Shown here piece after piece: positions 1 through 12,877 of a DNA stretch of 64,000 bases (its first letter is position 1; each line of letters opens with the position of its first letter). The position numbers and the translations under genes were made by a program. Below the pieces are notes generated by a model. It made no database searches. It had not been told where the DNA came from and saw only the letters and a list, made by a program, of their open reading frames with translations. Source of the DNA: Arthrinium phaeospermum (Eukaryota; Ascomycota; Sordariomycetes; Amphisphaeriales; Apiosporaceae); NCBI GenBank assembly GCA_006503535.1, contig QYRS01000001.1:3100001-3164000 (forward strand), written 5' to 3'.

Positions 1-2799
1 GAACTTCGTTGCTATTTCTGGTCAGATCATATGATACCACTTTACGACTTTTTCATACTTCTTGGGTTCACTCAAACTTGTTGGCTACAGCATAGCGCAG
101 CATCTCTGCCTCCCATATCTTCAGCTTTTTTCTTTATCTTCAGCTTTTTTCTTTTCTTTTTTTTCTTTTTGATCTGGTGGAGAAAATCGGGGTATCTTGA
201 GAGATTTGCAGCCAGCTCCGAGAGGAGCGTTTGGCTTGAAACTAGGGGAGAGGGAAGGGCATACCAGGCAGGAGGGAAACAAATTGGGTGTTTGCTGACA
301 AGGTTTTGGAACCTGCCAAGGAGGAACGGCAGCCTACTGCGCGTACGGAGTTTGTTGCATCGAAAGATAGCGGGTTGCCTTGTCATTTGAAGATGTGTAC
401 CCGATGTATAGTTTTACGACGATTCATGCCTTAGCCACACATTCTCCTGTTATAGAGAGTTGAAAGAACCTCCATTGTCCCACCACTTCTCGATTCGAGG
501 TCATCTCACTTGTGACGGTAATGGAGGAGTGATTATACGACATACCAATGTGCAGGGCTGTGTGTTGGGGGTTCATGATGGTTCATCGTCTTTGGCCGCG
601 TGGATGATTGAGCTTCATTCGGCTACTGGAGATGAGATGGACGCATCCTTGCTGACGAACTTGCAATACCATAGCATCGCATTCGCCATTGTCGATTCCT
701 GACCCGGATCCCCTGACTGTAGCCGTTTTAGTAGTTTATTGTCTTATCAAGTGCGATGGGATTATCTAACTGGCTGGACCTGGGATGCGATAACTTCGGC
801 GTTAACATGATGAGGTATGTATTTATATGTATTTACTTTACTTGGCCTGATAAGCATGGCTCAGTGCTCGTGTGGTCTTCGTGCCCCTTATTAGTCTCTC
901 ACTATTGTCCTCCTCATGCTGACTCTCAGTGACTGGCCATCAGCTGAGAATACAGTCAGCTTACCTAGGGCAGGTTCCGGTTCTTACGCTCAAGCGCGGT
1001 GCGCCTGTCCCCTGTTGAAAAGGTTGCCAGACAGACCCTTAATAATATGATCAAGCTCCTGCTCCCATAAGTGGCAGATGACATACATGAATCCCATGGG
1101 CTTGGTCGCTCGACCACACGTCGGTTTCCGGTATGCGCAAGTGACTCGGGTCGCTCGTACTGCTTTCCAACCTGCGCCTGTGACTAAGTACTCTTGAGGT
1201 GAACACGGAGAGCGAAAAAAGTCTTTGTCACATATGGTAGGCGAGATGCATTCAAGAGTGACGAGAGCTGACTGCTGCTGAGGCGTATGATAGCAAATAC
1301 CGTCGTCACTTCATCCCATAGAACCCGAACCCGAACTCTCTTCACATGGATATGGGAGAGTCATTTACCCTTCCATTTGGAGCACTACATGCTTTCACAG
1401 CCCAATTGCTGTCTTGAAGTTGATTCCCTCGTGGGATCGCTCGTAGTCTTGACCACAAAATGTGAGCAGGCTTATTTTGTTTTTCTTAGAATTCGAATTT
1501 CACATCTTTCCCAACACGCTCCGGATATATACGGTTGGAATTCGAGCCCGCAGCCAACTTACCCCGACCCCTTTTCTTGGCACATTGACCATGACCCTTA
1601 TATCATCTCCATTCTACGTTACACAGGGAACGGGTTGCGAGTCTTCCGCTGTGATGGCACCCAGGCTTTCATCAGGATCCCGTCAACCCCAGGAGATGTA
1701 GACCGTATGCCGGCAAACGCCGGCAGCGAGGACAATGCAAGGATGCCATGCGAGAATGATGTGACCGTTCCAGCTCTAGCTCACGAGTATGTAGTCTTCT
1801 TCTTCTTCTTCTTCTAAAGCTTATTAATCAGGCCTGCTTACATATACGATTCGCTTCCTTGGACGGGGCTTTAAATCCGACGTAGCACAGCAGCGAAATC
1901 AACCAAACTGCAGCAACAGATTGATTGCGTGCCTCGGCATTTGCGCGGCACTTTCTATCTTCAGCAGGTGCTAGCAGGGGTTTTCAAAACGGGTCGGCCT
2001 CGGTCTGATTTGCTTACAGATTGATGTCCAATGATTCTAACGTCGATAGCACCACCACCAACCACTAGGGTTTGTTAGATTTTCCCAGTGTAGAAGGTCC
2101 GGCATTTTGCGTTGACGCGGTCTAGAACCGCCCTCCGGAGAAGAGGGCGGTCAATTGGGGTTCTAAATTAATGCATACTCAATGCAGCAACCCAAAGCCG
2201 ATGAGAGCGGATCCCGCGTCAACGTGGCAGCAGTTAGTTTCGGTACCAGCGTCGTAGCTGGTTACATAGTTCATAAATGCGCATGCATAGAGCTGCGGAA
2301 AAAGGGAGTTGATCATGCCCCGATCGCCCATAAACAATGGCATACAAGTATCCGTACACACGTATACTATAGTGGTGCCCATATGAAGTGGCCATGGCAG
2401 AGGCAAAACCTGTTGCCCCAAGGTAGAGATGTATGTACATATGTAGTGGTTTCGCCCCGCCCCGCCCGCTCCGTAGCACTTGCGAAATCTAGATACGGAT
2501 TTAAAGTGTATCGCTACATGCCAACTGTGGAACGTCCCCGAACCTACAAGAATAGCAGAGGGCGGGCGGAGGCGCCGGAGGGGGGGTTTGATCGATGATG
2601 TCAAATTAAATACCGGATGTGAACCCTTCTTTTCATCCCATGTCTCCATTATCTTGTGGGGTGCTTGTTCCTCAGTGACCGCCACGACTTACATAAGTAG
2701 TATATACTATCCTTCCGACTTCTACTGTCTGACCAACCCCTACACCACACATTGCATCTATCCCATCCATACGTATTATACCCCAACCCCAACGACAAG
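1..2799. other. Intergenic region, no gene recognised
   Basis: No open frame here has a recognisable domain. The longest, 176 codons on the plus strand at 1287-1817, ends in a run of Phe codons made by a (TTC)n microsatellite at about 1796-1816 and looks accidental. A polypyrimidine tract lies at about 126-176. The last few hundred bases before 2800 presumably hold the promoter of the oxidoreductase gene, but I cannot point to a specific element. Confidence 0.5.
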
Positions 2800-4059
2800 A
2801 TGGTGAACCAACACAAAGCCGCCTTCCTCGACGGCAAGGACCAGAAGCTCCGGACCGCGTCCCGCGACTCTGGCGCTCCCGGGCCCGGTGAGCTGCTGAT
2901 CAAGGTCAAGGCCGTGGCCATCAACCCGGTCGACTGGAAGATCCAGGACTACGGCGCCTTCATCAGCGAGTGGCCCACGGTCCTGGGCGAGGACCTGGCG
3001 GGCGAGGTCATGGAGGTCGGCCGCGGCGACGCCGAGCAGACGTACCAGCCCGGCGACCGCGTCATCGTGCACTCGCAGTTCCTCGGCAACAAGAAGCTCG
3101 ACCAGGCCGGCTTCCAGGAGATCGTCACCGCGCCGGTCAGCAGCGTCGCCAAGCTGCCCGAGAGCGTCTCCTTCGAGCAGGGCGTCGTGCTGCCCTCGCC
3201 CTCTCCACCGCCGCCGCCGGCCTCTTCCAGCCGACCACCTCGGCCTCGACAAGCCCAGCCTGAGCCCCGCCAAGAACGGCAAGACCGTCCTGGTCTGGGG
3301 CGGCAGCTCCAGCGTCGGCACCGCCGCCGTCCAGCTGGCCGTCGCCGCCGGCTACGAGGTCGTCGCCACCGCCTCGCCCCGCAACTTCGACCTGGTCAAG
3401 AGCCTCGGCGCCCGCGCCGTCCTCGACTACAGCGACAAGGACTTGGTCCAGAACCTGGTGGCCGAGCTCAAGAAGGGCGAGTTCGCCGGTGTCTACGACT
3501 GTAAGTTTCTTTTGCCCCCTCCCCAGCCTTTCGTGGTACATGTCGCACAATAGATATTCCAGTGGCTAATCAGTATGTCACGTGTAGCAATTGGTCTGGC
3601 CGACTGCGAGAAGCAAGCCGCCCAGGTCGTGTCAGAGCTCGGTGGTGGCAAGATGACCACCGTCCTGCCTCCTCCCGAAGGCCTGCCGAGAACGTCAAGT
3701 CTGCCGGTGGTAAGTTTTCACTCCTCCGAACTGAGGCAGTCGTAATGTCATGTGCACAAGTCCTAACAAATCTCGTTTTCTAGTCTTCGCCATCACCATC
3801 TTCACCCAGCACCCCGATGTTGGCAAGGCCGTCTGGTAAGTCTTGAAACCTCGCATCTCAATCAATTAACCGAAATTTTCAATGGCTAACGATAATTCCA
3901 CCATCACAGGCAGGACTTTGTCCCGGCGCCCTTAAGTCGGGCCAGCTCAAGCCCGCCCCCGCCCCCGAGGTTGTCGGCAGGGGTGTCGACTCGCTGCAAG
4001 CCGCTTTCGATAAGCAGAAGGCCGGCGTGTCTGCGAAGAAGATCGTTGTCCCCTTCTAA
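2800..4059 (+). CDS. Zinc-type MDR oxidoreductase, CipB/quinone-reductase-like (frame broken by indels)
   Basis: Medium-chain dehydrogenase/reductase, probably an NADPH-dependent enoyl or quinone reductase acting in the cytosol; substrate unknown. The start at 2800 follows an in-frame upstream ATG but begins the family's N-terminus (MVNQHKAAFLDG). Visible are the GroES-like N-terminal part (KVKAVAINPVDWK, GEDLAGEV, YQPGDRVI) and the nucleotide-binding Rossmann part (VLVWGGSSSVGTAAVQLA). There is no cysteine cluster for structural zinc, which fits the quinone-reductase branch. Introns are inferred at 3501-3587, 3710-3783 and 3836-3909, with GT-AG ends. The frame slips by one base near 3190, 3232, 3690 and 3930, each explained by one missing base; residues on both sides match the family, so these look like sequence errors. 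It converges on the 2EXR gene, about 180 bp away. Confidence 0.85.
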
Positions 4060-4237
4060 GCTAATGCTCAAGACACCAGCTGCAGTTGCAAGAGTGGCTG
4101 AAATGAGTACCAAATGAATGAATAATAAATAACAAATCAAAACATTGTAATATTGACTTGGAGAAGCTTACACTGAATTCGAGTGATGTGTGGTGACACT
4201 GTCAGTTCGTCTGCGTAGCTCAATCGACTTCTGGCGT

Positions 4238-5171
4238 TCACGACAGCGTCAAGGAATAAGGAACCGTATGCGCATATCGAATACCGAACCGAATCACTGC
4301 TGCTTCAATTACGTATATATGTGTGGCTTTATACAGAACACACTCCCATGCCCAATCGCGCGTGTCGCGAACATCAGTAATCGGCGGGTGCCAGCCGAGC
4401 GAGCCCCTTTTATCCTTGAGCCACATCTCGAACACGCCATCCGGAAGTGCGGCCGCGGGCAGTCCGGGTCCAGCGCGGGGTCGATCTCGCAGCGCGCCCG
4501 GTACACGTTGTGCATGTACTGCTCCATCTGCGCATCCCCTCGGCCTTAGACGAGTCGACCAGCGCCTCGGCGTCGACGAAGCGGACGCGCGCGCGGTACC
4601 GGGGCCCCGCGTGCGCGGAGCTGCCGGGCGCGTAGTCGTCCAGGAGCCCGCCCGTCGTCGCCCACGGCGTGACGGCAATGGTGGCGTTTGCTGCTGCGGC
4701 ATCTTCTCCGGTGGTCGGTTTTGCCACCGCGTCGGCGGGCATGAGGTGAGTGTACGTCTCGAACGAGCACATGTACTGGTAGCGCATCTGCATGATGCCC
4801 AGGCCCGTCACGTGCCGGCAGCCGGGCGCCGGGGCCGCGTCCTCGGCGTCCCAGACGGTGAGGTACTGCATGTCGAGGTCCGGGCGGAACTTGCGCATGG
4901 GGATCTCTGCCTCCGCGTTCCGCGAGTAGTCGAAGTAGGTCTCGCGCCTGGCCACGGCGCGGGACTCGGAGCACACGTGCATCAGGGCCGGGTACCCCGT
5001 GTTGACCATGACGGGGTCCTTGTCGTCGTCCTCCAGGCTGTCTGGCCCGTCGTAGAATAGAAGCTCCGGCACGTCCTCGGGCATGGCGTATCTCCAGACG
5101 GCGTCGCGCAGCTCTTTGGGCAGCTGCATGAACCTCGGGAAGGTTCCCGCGGCCGTGGTAGGCTCGGCCAT
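4238..5171 (-). CDS. 2EXR-domain protein (frame broken by indels)
   Basis: Fungal 2EXR-family protein of unknown biochemical role, common in expanded families in Pezizomycotina. The start at 5171 gives MAEPTTAAGTFPRFMQLPKE; the typical opening follows: F-x-x-LPKELRDAVWRYAMPEDVP, then PALMHVCSESRAVARRETYFDY. An in-frame ATG lies upstream at 5300, but that extension reads like 5' leader. The frame changes near 4552 and again near 4455: the text continues in a second frame (EQYMHNVYRARCEIDPALDP) and then a third (EMWLKDKRGSLGWHPP), each still like coding sequence. The stop at 4238 is the first in that last frame, so the exact C-terminus is uncertain. High GC in the gene body, like its neighbours. 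Confidence 0.75.
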
Positions 5172-7038
5172 GGTGTCTTTGGTGGGGTCAAGGGGCTGGC
5201 GCTGGACCTGGCTGGTGGTGCCCGCCTCCTGAGATGGTGTTGAGCTCAATGAAATAGGGGGGAAACGGGTAAAGAAGTATTGTGATGGCTTTTCCTTCAA
5301 ACCAAAGACTTATACGAAAGAAACCAGATAATTCGGTATGCCTGTTGGGTGTTATTGGCATGAGATGGCATGAGGGAGGCATAGAACCAAGACCCCGTGA
5401 GCTAACCTTAGGTACCTCCTACAGCATCCTCCAAGCACTGAAGCTACCGTTGGTTGCCCACCGTTACAGCCACAGCAGAAGCCACACTGCACATACTGCC
5501 GAGCCCCACCACCAACCTCCCCCCAGCAAACAGACAAAACCATCAGCCATCGCGCCCGCCCTCAGATTTTTCTCTTCTTTCCTTCTTCATGGCACAAATC
5601 CTTATCCTCAGGACACGCAAAAACGCTTGGTTGTTCTTATCGAGCGTTTTTCCCACGAAGTCTTGATCATTTATGCGTGCCCAGAACGACTTAACGCAGT
5701 CTTTTTTCGCTAGCGGCTCCTTCCAATTCCTAAGGGTTGGCTGTTAGATAGATACTGCTGACATTTATTCTGGTGACTCTTGTGTGTAAAAATGTTGCCT
5801 GCATGTATTATCCAATAAGCGTAGGTACACACATGCCTAAATACATATGTGTGTAACCTGCCTGCCTGCTCGCCACGCCGGGAGAATTTCCCTGTAGTTA
5901 CACTCACGCATGGTCCTTCATGAGCAATCCGGCCATGCTCAAGTTTTCCCTGTCACCTGTGGTCCATCACCAAGACTGCGTTTGGCGTCATCTGCCAGGT
6001 ACCCGCGTTACCCGATGGACACCACAATGTATGTCATTATCGTCGTGTGCATGTTGACGACGCGAGCGGAAATAGATGGCAGTAGTCCCGCAAGGGAAGG
6101 AGGCAGGTGATCATTCATGCTGCCCCTCACCCACTTGCCGCCGCCTCAGCTTGACCGCCCCGACCACCCACCTGTCTGGCGAGATGGGCAGTGACCGAAA
6201 AAGAAGAAAAATCATCCGGGTCCATCTCATAGTTGGTTGTGTACTCGTATTCGTCATCTGCCGGGAAACATAGGTTGAAAAGTAGCATAAATCGTGGGGC
6301 ATAGAGGTAGGTAGTATGGCAATGGGCTTGGGCAGATACGCATTTCCGCAAATCCCAAATTTGCATGTGCCATCATCGATCCATGAGCCTGTCCAAATCA
6401 CAGCGAACCACCATAAGCCCTAATTGATGTCGAGAAACCAGTGTATTCGTTGCACCATATCTCTCTACCTATCTACAAAATTCCGCATCCTGAGCAGTCA
6501 ACGGTCATAAGGCTGGCTGGTAATTACTCCGTTCAGTAATCATCCAAAACCCATGGTTGACTCCCAGCTATTCGTTCCTCCATAGTGTGAAGGGCCCAAG
6601 GCCCAGTCACTGCCCGCCCTCAAGCCTGATAAGCTGTACTTCCAATACCATCAAAGACTTGTTAATAGTACAGGCCAAACTTGAAATGAAATCAAAACAT
6701 AAGCCATGCCCCGTTGGAAAGTATGAGGATGCCCATGAACGCCGCTGATAGCACATATGCTGCCAAACTCCGTCCCTGCTCAATAAGTCTATAGTGCTCT
6801 AGATGTGAGAGCCCGTGGTGTACAAAACAGCCTAGACCCCAGCACAACTGTTTCCCTGTCTCGCAGAACCTTAAAAGCACCGTGTAAATGGCACAAATAG
6901 TCATCCTGTGAGACCAATATCAACCGGCAATACTGCCAGACGAGTTTGCCCAAGTAAAAGCAAGCCAGAGACCCCAGATGAAAACGCCGGATATCATAAA
7001 GAGCATGCCCTCATTAGTCGTGAAAATTAGTGCCTATT
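5172..7038. other. Intergenic region, no gene recognised
   Basis: The open frames in this stretch are short, overlap each other on opposite strands and show no domain or signal-peptide pattern. The first 300 bp or so are the probable promoter and 5' leader of the minus-strand 2EXR gene. The end near 7038 is the 3' flank of the PHD/RING gene. Confidence 0.5.
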
Positions 7039-9238
7039 TTACACTCCTGTCTTCAAATCAGCGACGGCTTTGGCAACTTCCTTAGAGGCCAAAGTCTCGC
7101 ACTTGATTCTCGTGTCGGTCGAGTCCCTCGTCCGGAACTTGCATGTAGAGCTTGCGCGACAGATCGCGGTTGATGGCGGTATACTGATCGGCATTGATGC
7201 TACCAGCCCGAAAATGGGGCTTCAAAGCTGCTTTGGTGATGGCGGAGATGTTTTCCTTGGTCTCGAGAGGGAGCGCAATACGATTGGGCGACCGCGAGTG
7301 GGCGATGCGCGAGTGGGCGAAGATTCGGGGGACCGGGCCGCCACATTGGTTCTGATAGGTGGTGTATGTTGGCGGCGAGGTCGAGGGTGTCGGATTTCTA
7401 AAGATGTAGTTCCATTTCTTTTGGGACTGTGTTGTTGGCGGCGAGGGTTCGATTCCGAGTCGCTACTATCACTTCCACACATTCGACTGGGCGATCCGTT
7501 CCGGTTCGGTGAGAAATTGGCGGGCGGGTAGATGGGCTCAATACGAGATGTGAGTGTGAGAGGCGAGGCAGATCGCTCGCTGATTCCTGCGGAGGTGGCG
7601 TAGCTGACAGCGCGCGAGGGCTGCTGTATCCAGAAGGCGAGGGAGAGGACGCAGGGACGAGTGCTCGCCGTTGGACTTAGAAACGCCGAGCACTGTCCGC
7701 ACATTCTCGTCGTCAGAGGGTGTGCTCAGTTCCACTTCCTTCAAGAGAGTGGACAAGAACGATGGGACTGCTGTGCCCTGAGTAGGAGCCGGTGCAGCGG
7801 GCTGTGTAGGCAGTGCCGCTGGAGCTGCAGAGGACGAAGATGGTCCAGCCTGCGGCTGCCTAGAGGACGATGCTTCAGCACTCTCATGGGGAACTCGTCT
7901 TGTCCGCGGTCGCTTCAGTTTTCGCTCTGGCTCCGGAGCCGGCTCTCGTGGTGACGCTGTGGTTGAGCGCGACTTGCGGCGCTTACGGGGGTTGGGCGTA
8001 GAAGCTTCGGGAGATCGATCCGTCCCCAATGCCTTCTTTGCCATCTCTAAAGCGCCCCACGCCTCCTTTTCCTCCGGGGTTTCCTGAGGTGGCGGCGGTG
8101 GCGGAGGGGTCTGCCGCACAGACCGGGCCAGGCTACGGCCCTGGGGAATGCCGTTTGTGAAGACATCAAGCGATCGAGGCGATCCGCGATGTGAAGGCGC
8201 TGTTGCCATCTCTCAAACTCGCTTCGGTGATAGCTCCCGTTACCTAGTCGGGTACCCCCATGCCGCCGCTCAACTCGGCGGTAATTCAAGAGTGCCTCGT
8301 CCTCCTCGGGGTTATTTAGGTCGATATCCAGGACATCCCAGACACGTCCGGCAATTTCGCCCCACGCGCCCTGCCATTCTGCTGAACGAGCTCGCTGGCG
8401 CTCGCGGCGCAGTGTAGCCTGGGTGCGAGGCATAATGTCGGACTGACGGTCGGAAGAGCCGGCCAGTCTGGACAAACCACTCTCTGGGTCAACCAGCTCA
8501 GCTGCGGCAAGCGCAGCACCCTCATCGGCGCACTCCATGCAAAACCAGTGACCACGAGGAAACATGGTCGAGCCCGATACAGTGAGTATGATAAGGTGCA
8601 TCGCAGCTATCGCAAAGCAAAAGTATCTTCTTGGTCGCTTCGGTTGCAAATGGGACAGGGTTGGGCAGGCTCCTCCGGCTCGGGGTTTTCTGCGAGCCAT
8701 GCTGGCGCATCGAATTCGGCGATTTGCTTCTTGTCTGCTACGGCATACGAATCGAGCTTGTTGCCTGTCGCGAAATCGTTAGTTATAAAATTCCACAGTA
8801 ACTTGAGGTGGCCAAGTGCAGGTATAGACTTACCTCCAACTCTATCGTAACAATGACCGAATTAAACGTCTGGCGGCATATTGGACAGCTGTTGGCCTTG
8901 CCGGTCCATTGACGCAGGCAGACATCGTGAAGTACATGGCCACAAATTTCGATCTCGGCAATTTTGCTGTCCTCGTCGGAGACGAAGCCGTCAGATGTGG
9001 AAGTTGACGTTACGGCATCATATTCAGCAGATGTTGCTTTTGCAGGAGTTGGTGTGGTTGCTGGTGCTACACTAACAGCAAGAGTGCTGTCACTGGCACT
9101 GGTACTTGCAGCTGCAGCTGCAGGTGCGCCGGCCGTGTCATGTGGCACATGGACATCAAGGTCACTCTCCTGCAAAGGTGGAACAACCAGTGGGTGCACG
9201 TCTAGGCTCTCTAGACAGACGATGCACTGATCAGCCAT
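7039..9238 (-). CDS. PHD and RING finger protein, PHRF1-like E3 ligase candidate (frame broken by indels)
   Basis: Likely nuclear ubiquitin ligase that reads chromatin. Exon 1 (8834-9238) begins MADQCIVCLESL and carries the RING: CIVC at residues 5-8, a Ser/Thr/Ala-rich insert, then CGHVLHDVCLRQW and CPICRQTF. An intron at about 8765-8833 follows. The second part has a PHD finger: CPICNRSDQED, LLCDSCDAPYHTHCIGLDHV, and GHWFCMEC. Then come a basic, Pro/Ser-rich linker, an Arg-Ser-Pro-rich stretch (7222-7700), and a C-terminal helix-rich motif (ENISAITKAALKPHFRAG ... YTAINRDLSRKLY) typical of fungal PHD-RING proteins. Frame slips occur near 8650, 8560, 8200, 7690 and 7120. The stop at 7039-7041 ends a frame reading KCETLASKEVAKAVADLK, which resembles real protein. 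The RING-before-PHD order matches S. pombe and animal PHRF1-type proteins. Confidence 0.8.
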
Positions 9239-12200
9239 GGGGGCAAAATTTCATAAAATCCCGATGACAATACTCAGACATATAAATGGAGTAGCTTTGG
9301 TCTGAAGAAAATGACTGCGTCGAACTAATATAATTCGATGCAGCCACTCTGGTGCAATTGCGTCGTTGGGTTTTGAGATGAATTGCTGTGGCGAATGGGA
9401 GGGGGGGAAAGATGGCAGACGGCCGACGCGCTAAAAGCCTATCTCTTTCGAAAGTGGGTTGGGGGTTGGGTTGTTTGGTGGAACGGAATTCCAGTGGTGA
9501 TGATTGCAAGCTTGTCGAAATATATGAGGAGGTATGCTTGGAGAAAGGGTGATGTGGGTTTTGGGGAGAGGTCACGGAGGACGGAGGTAGGTAAAAAAGT
9601 AAGGTTGGAGGCAAGAACGTGTAAGAGAGCCACAGGGCGAACAGAGTGGACGACGTTTCTTGGCACTAACAACAGTTGGTAGAGAAAGAGTCGGGGGAGG
9701 ATGGGTGGAATGGATCAATCAATGGCCCTTTTTTGATACCGGAGAAAGGTCAAGTATGTATCTAAGACCAAGCGCCAAGTGAATAGAGTAGGGCGGAAAG
9801 CTGGATGGCGGGTTGGTTGTGCAGCAGTTCGGATGTTTGGCTGCTGAGAAAGAAGAGGAGGGATGGTTTTGAATGATGATGAATGACTCTTACTTTTTGT
9901 GAAAAGGGACAATTCGACAGACAACGTAGCGCAGCAGGGGGAGGAGGAGTGATGGTGAGTCTGCCCAAGTTCAAATGTTGTAAGGTAGGTTAGGTTAGGT
10001 GAGATTGGTAGGTGGGGTGAATGGAGAAGGACGAAAGAGAGGGCTGGGCTGGATATGGCGTTGGGGGCGACGATAATAGGAAGGAAGCCTTTCTCGGAAG
10101 TGGGTGTTTGGGACCGTTTAGAACAAACCCACTTTGGATGCTTCCCCGTATGTGATTGCACGGCAAAGCCCAAAATGCCTCTGTGTTTTTGGGGTCTCGG
10201 GGGTGGTTGTTAAAAGGGCAGGACTCGCAGCAGGGCGAGTCTGGCGTCTGCCCAGAGACAGAGACAGAGGGAGAGGGAGAGAGAGAAGGCAGAAAGGGTG
10301 GGCGTCGTGCCACATCCCAGGGCCCGTACTGGATGGATGGATGTGGATGGTGTCTGACCAGGTCCAAGGCAGTTAGTTAGTCTTTGGTAGTCCCCAAGGT
10401 TAAAAAGAATCAAAGGCAGGCAACATGATGAATGTAGGTATGTAATAACAAATAATTAACGGAGAGAGAGAGGCCTGGCCACTGGTTTGGTCGAGGCGCT
10501 GCTGCGGCGGCGCTGCACGGGAACAAGCAATCAATGAAAGAAGGACAATTGGAGAAAGAGGGGCGGAGCCTAATAGCTCGACTAACTTACCGCTTACCGA
10601 CATGGAAGGTAGGTTAGGTAGGTGATTTCGATCAAATCCCAGTTCGTAACCGCAGGCTGGAGGGCAGAAGTGGGCATAAAGTAGGTCAGGTACTACCTTT
10701 GCTTGACTTTGAGGCGGCACGAGATGACTCCAGCGGCCTCTATTGCTCACACTGCTTCGTCGTCGCCTGCACTTCTGACGAGTTTAGCGCTCGTCAAACC
10801 CTTCCCCCCAAAGATGCAGACCCAATCAGCTGATGCCACCGGTGACGATATGAGGTAGCCACTATGTACGGCGGCCTTTGAGACCAAGTCCAAGCCAAGG
10901 CGGACAAACGGGCAACCGGCAACTCTGGACAGAGAGGGAAAGAGGCCAGACAAGAGAATCTCTAAAGGAGGGACTCGAAGGTCGAAGAATCGCTATTGTC
11001 TCTTTTTTTTCCCCTTTGTCTCTTGTCGATTTGACTGGCTTGTTGCTTCAAGCTTGAAGGTTGTCCTTCCGAGTGTAGCGGCCGGATCGGGGTCTGTACG
11101 GTATCTGGCTGGTGACTGCTTAACGTGTTGAATTCCCCGGGCTCATATGTGTCTGTTTCCCGTGCTCGCAGGATCAATCCGCACACGGTCGATCGCTAAG
11201 TGGGCGGGTTGGACTAGAGGTGCATACATTGATAAACTACATTACATGACATCCGCGCACACTTGGGTAGTAGTCGCACATATTGCATCCTGACCAACCA
11301 CGGACCGTCTAGCTCGTGGCTGACACAGGATCACTTGCCTATGGCGAGCACCATGGATGAGCAGGGGCGAATGCTAAGGAACCACACCACCACTGGCTGG
11401 CTCGCTGCGTAATGATCACCAAATGCAAGTGTGGGTGTCTACGTAGTGGTACCCTTTTCGCGATACTCGGTGAATTGCATCAATGTACGGATTTCTACTG
11501 GGATGAGCAGGGGCGAATGCTAAGGAACCACACCACCACTGGCTGGCTCGCTGCGTAATGATCACCAAATGCAAGTGTGGGTGTCTACGTAGTCTGGTAC
11601 CCTTTTCGCGATACTCCGGTGAATTGCATCAATGTACGGATTTCTACTGGGCTCGACAGAGACTGGGTATTGAGAAGGAAATATCCTGGGAATCTGCGAA
11701 CCACAGAAGTGTGATATAGATATAGATGCATCGTATCGAGGATTTACGAGGTGTGGTACCGAGTCAAGGCACTTTTTGATTGATAGAAAACTAAAATAAG
11801 AATTATGAGTTGCAATCTTTGGAGGCTTCTCCTGTCCTCCGCTAGGTGGGAGACGGTGGTAGGGTGGGGCGTCGACGAGGTGCTCAGCTCAAGGGTAGGC
11901 TACTGCTTCACAACAGTAATCAACCTCCAACCCAAGGGAATCGAGGCCACCTACTCCGTAGACCAGCCTACATTCTCGTGGCTGGCTTCACTGGTCCCAT
12001 AAATTGTGATGATGACAATCAGAAGCAGCTCCCCCCAGAGAATAGGAGCCGCAGGCTTTTGTGGCAAGACGCAAGAGAGAAAAGTGAATCGAAACCAGGG
12101 GCCAAGGTTTCCATCGGAGTATTAGACGCCCGATTCAGCAAAGTTGAGGGACTGGAAGGACGTTCGAACGTCAGTGCCACAACAGTGCTTGCTCGACTTT

Positions 12201-12877
12201 AGGTTTGGCAACAAAAAAAAAGGACAAAGCCCGCAGCCATGTGAAAGATGAAAGCTGCGAGTTGCTGCTTAACTAGGTACCTACCTGCCCGTTGCCATTT
12301 GCCGAAATCCTGTCCACTGGACCCGATATCGACATCGTACTGGGCCCCTCGCTTCCTCTCGCATAGTTGTCAATGATTGAGTACGCGATTTCTCCGCATG
12401 GTAGGCATACATCACAAAAGCTGTCATCTCTGTGGTTTGGTAGGATTGGCATGGGACTTCATTGTCGATTGATGCGAAGGCGACCACCACACACAATCCG
12501 CACCAAGTCAGTGTAAATAACGATGCACTAAAGGACAACTGCTGGGAGCCGTGGGGATCGAGCAATCTCAATGAAGCATCGCCGGTTCTCAATATGATCA
12601 TGGGAGCGTGTGGGCACACGCCAAGTCGTCATGTCGCCCGCGTCGGCCAGCTCTCAGATCAGCCTGCTACACATCTCACATGCTCGCAAACTAGGATTTG
12701 GGTGTGTTCTTCATATTCTTGTCATTGGTGAGACTCCATCGAGCCTTGTTTCCCCCGTGGGGCAGGGCCGAGGACCAAAGATGTACCATCATTCAACCTT
12801 TTGTGGTATTGAACTCATGAAACCGTTACTCCCATTGACCCCAAGCGAAATGCAGAAATCGTGACCATGCATCCACC
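9239..12877. other. Long intergenic region with purine-rich tracts and a tandem duplication
   Basis: No gene recognised. The part from 9240 to 10800 is strongly purine-rich on the plus strand, with GA microsatellite-like sequence around 10255-10290 and repeated GGTAGGTTAGGT words near 9985 and 10607. Its minus-strand frames are low-complexity Pro/Ser/Leu text, as expected of translated pyrimidine tracts, and are probably 5' leader or promoter of the PHD/RING gene. A near-perfect direct tandem duplication occupies 11355-11649 and is listed separately. Frames at 11805-12202 and 12462-12864 are not convincing. Confidence 0.5.
11355..11649. repeat. Tandem direct duplication, unit about 146-149 bp
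   Basis: Copy 1 is 11355-11500 and copy 2 is 11501-11649, both starting GGATGAGCAGGGGCGAATGC. By eye the copies differ only by a CT present in copy 2 (after CTACGTAGT) and an extra C (ACTCCGG against ACTCGG); I see no substitutions. This is either a very recent duplication or an assembly or read artefact. Confidence 0.9.

Noticed and set aside
1287..1817. 176-codon plus-strand ORF
   Set aside because: No domain or signal peptide; its end is a translated (TTC)n microsatellite and the composition is not gene-like.
7440..7465. tRNA B-box-like GGTTCGATTCC
   Set aside because: It lies inside the PHD/RING coding region, no A-box or foldable cloverleaf surrounds it, and no acceptor-stem pairing is visible.
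9985..10630. GGTAGGTTAGGT words as telomere-like repeats
   Set aside because: They are isolated, not (TTAGGG)n, and lie in a promoter-like purine-rich region in the middle of the contig.
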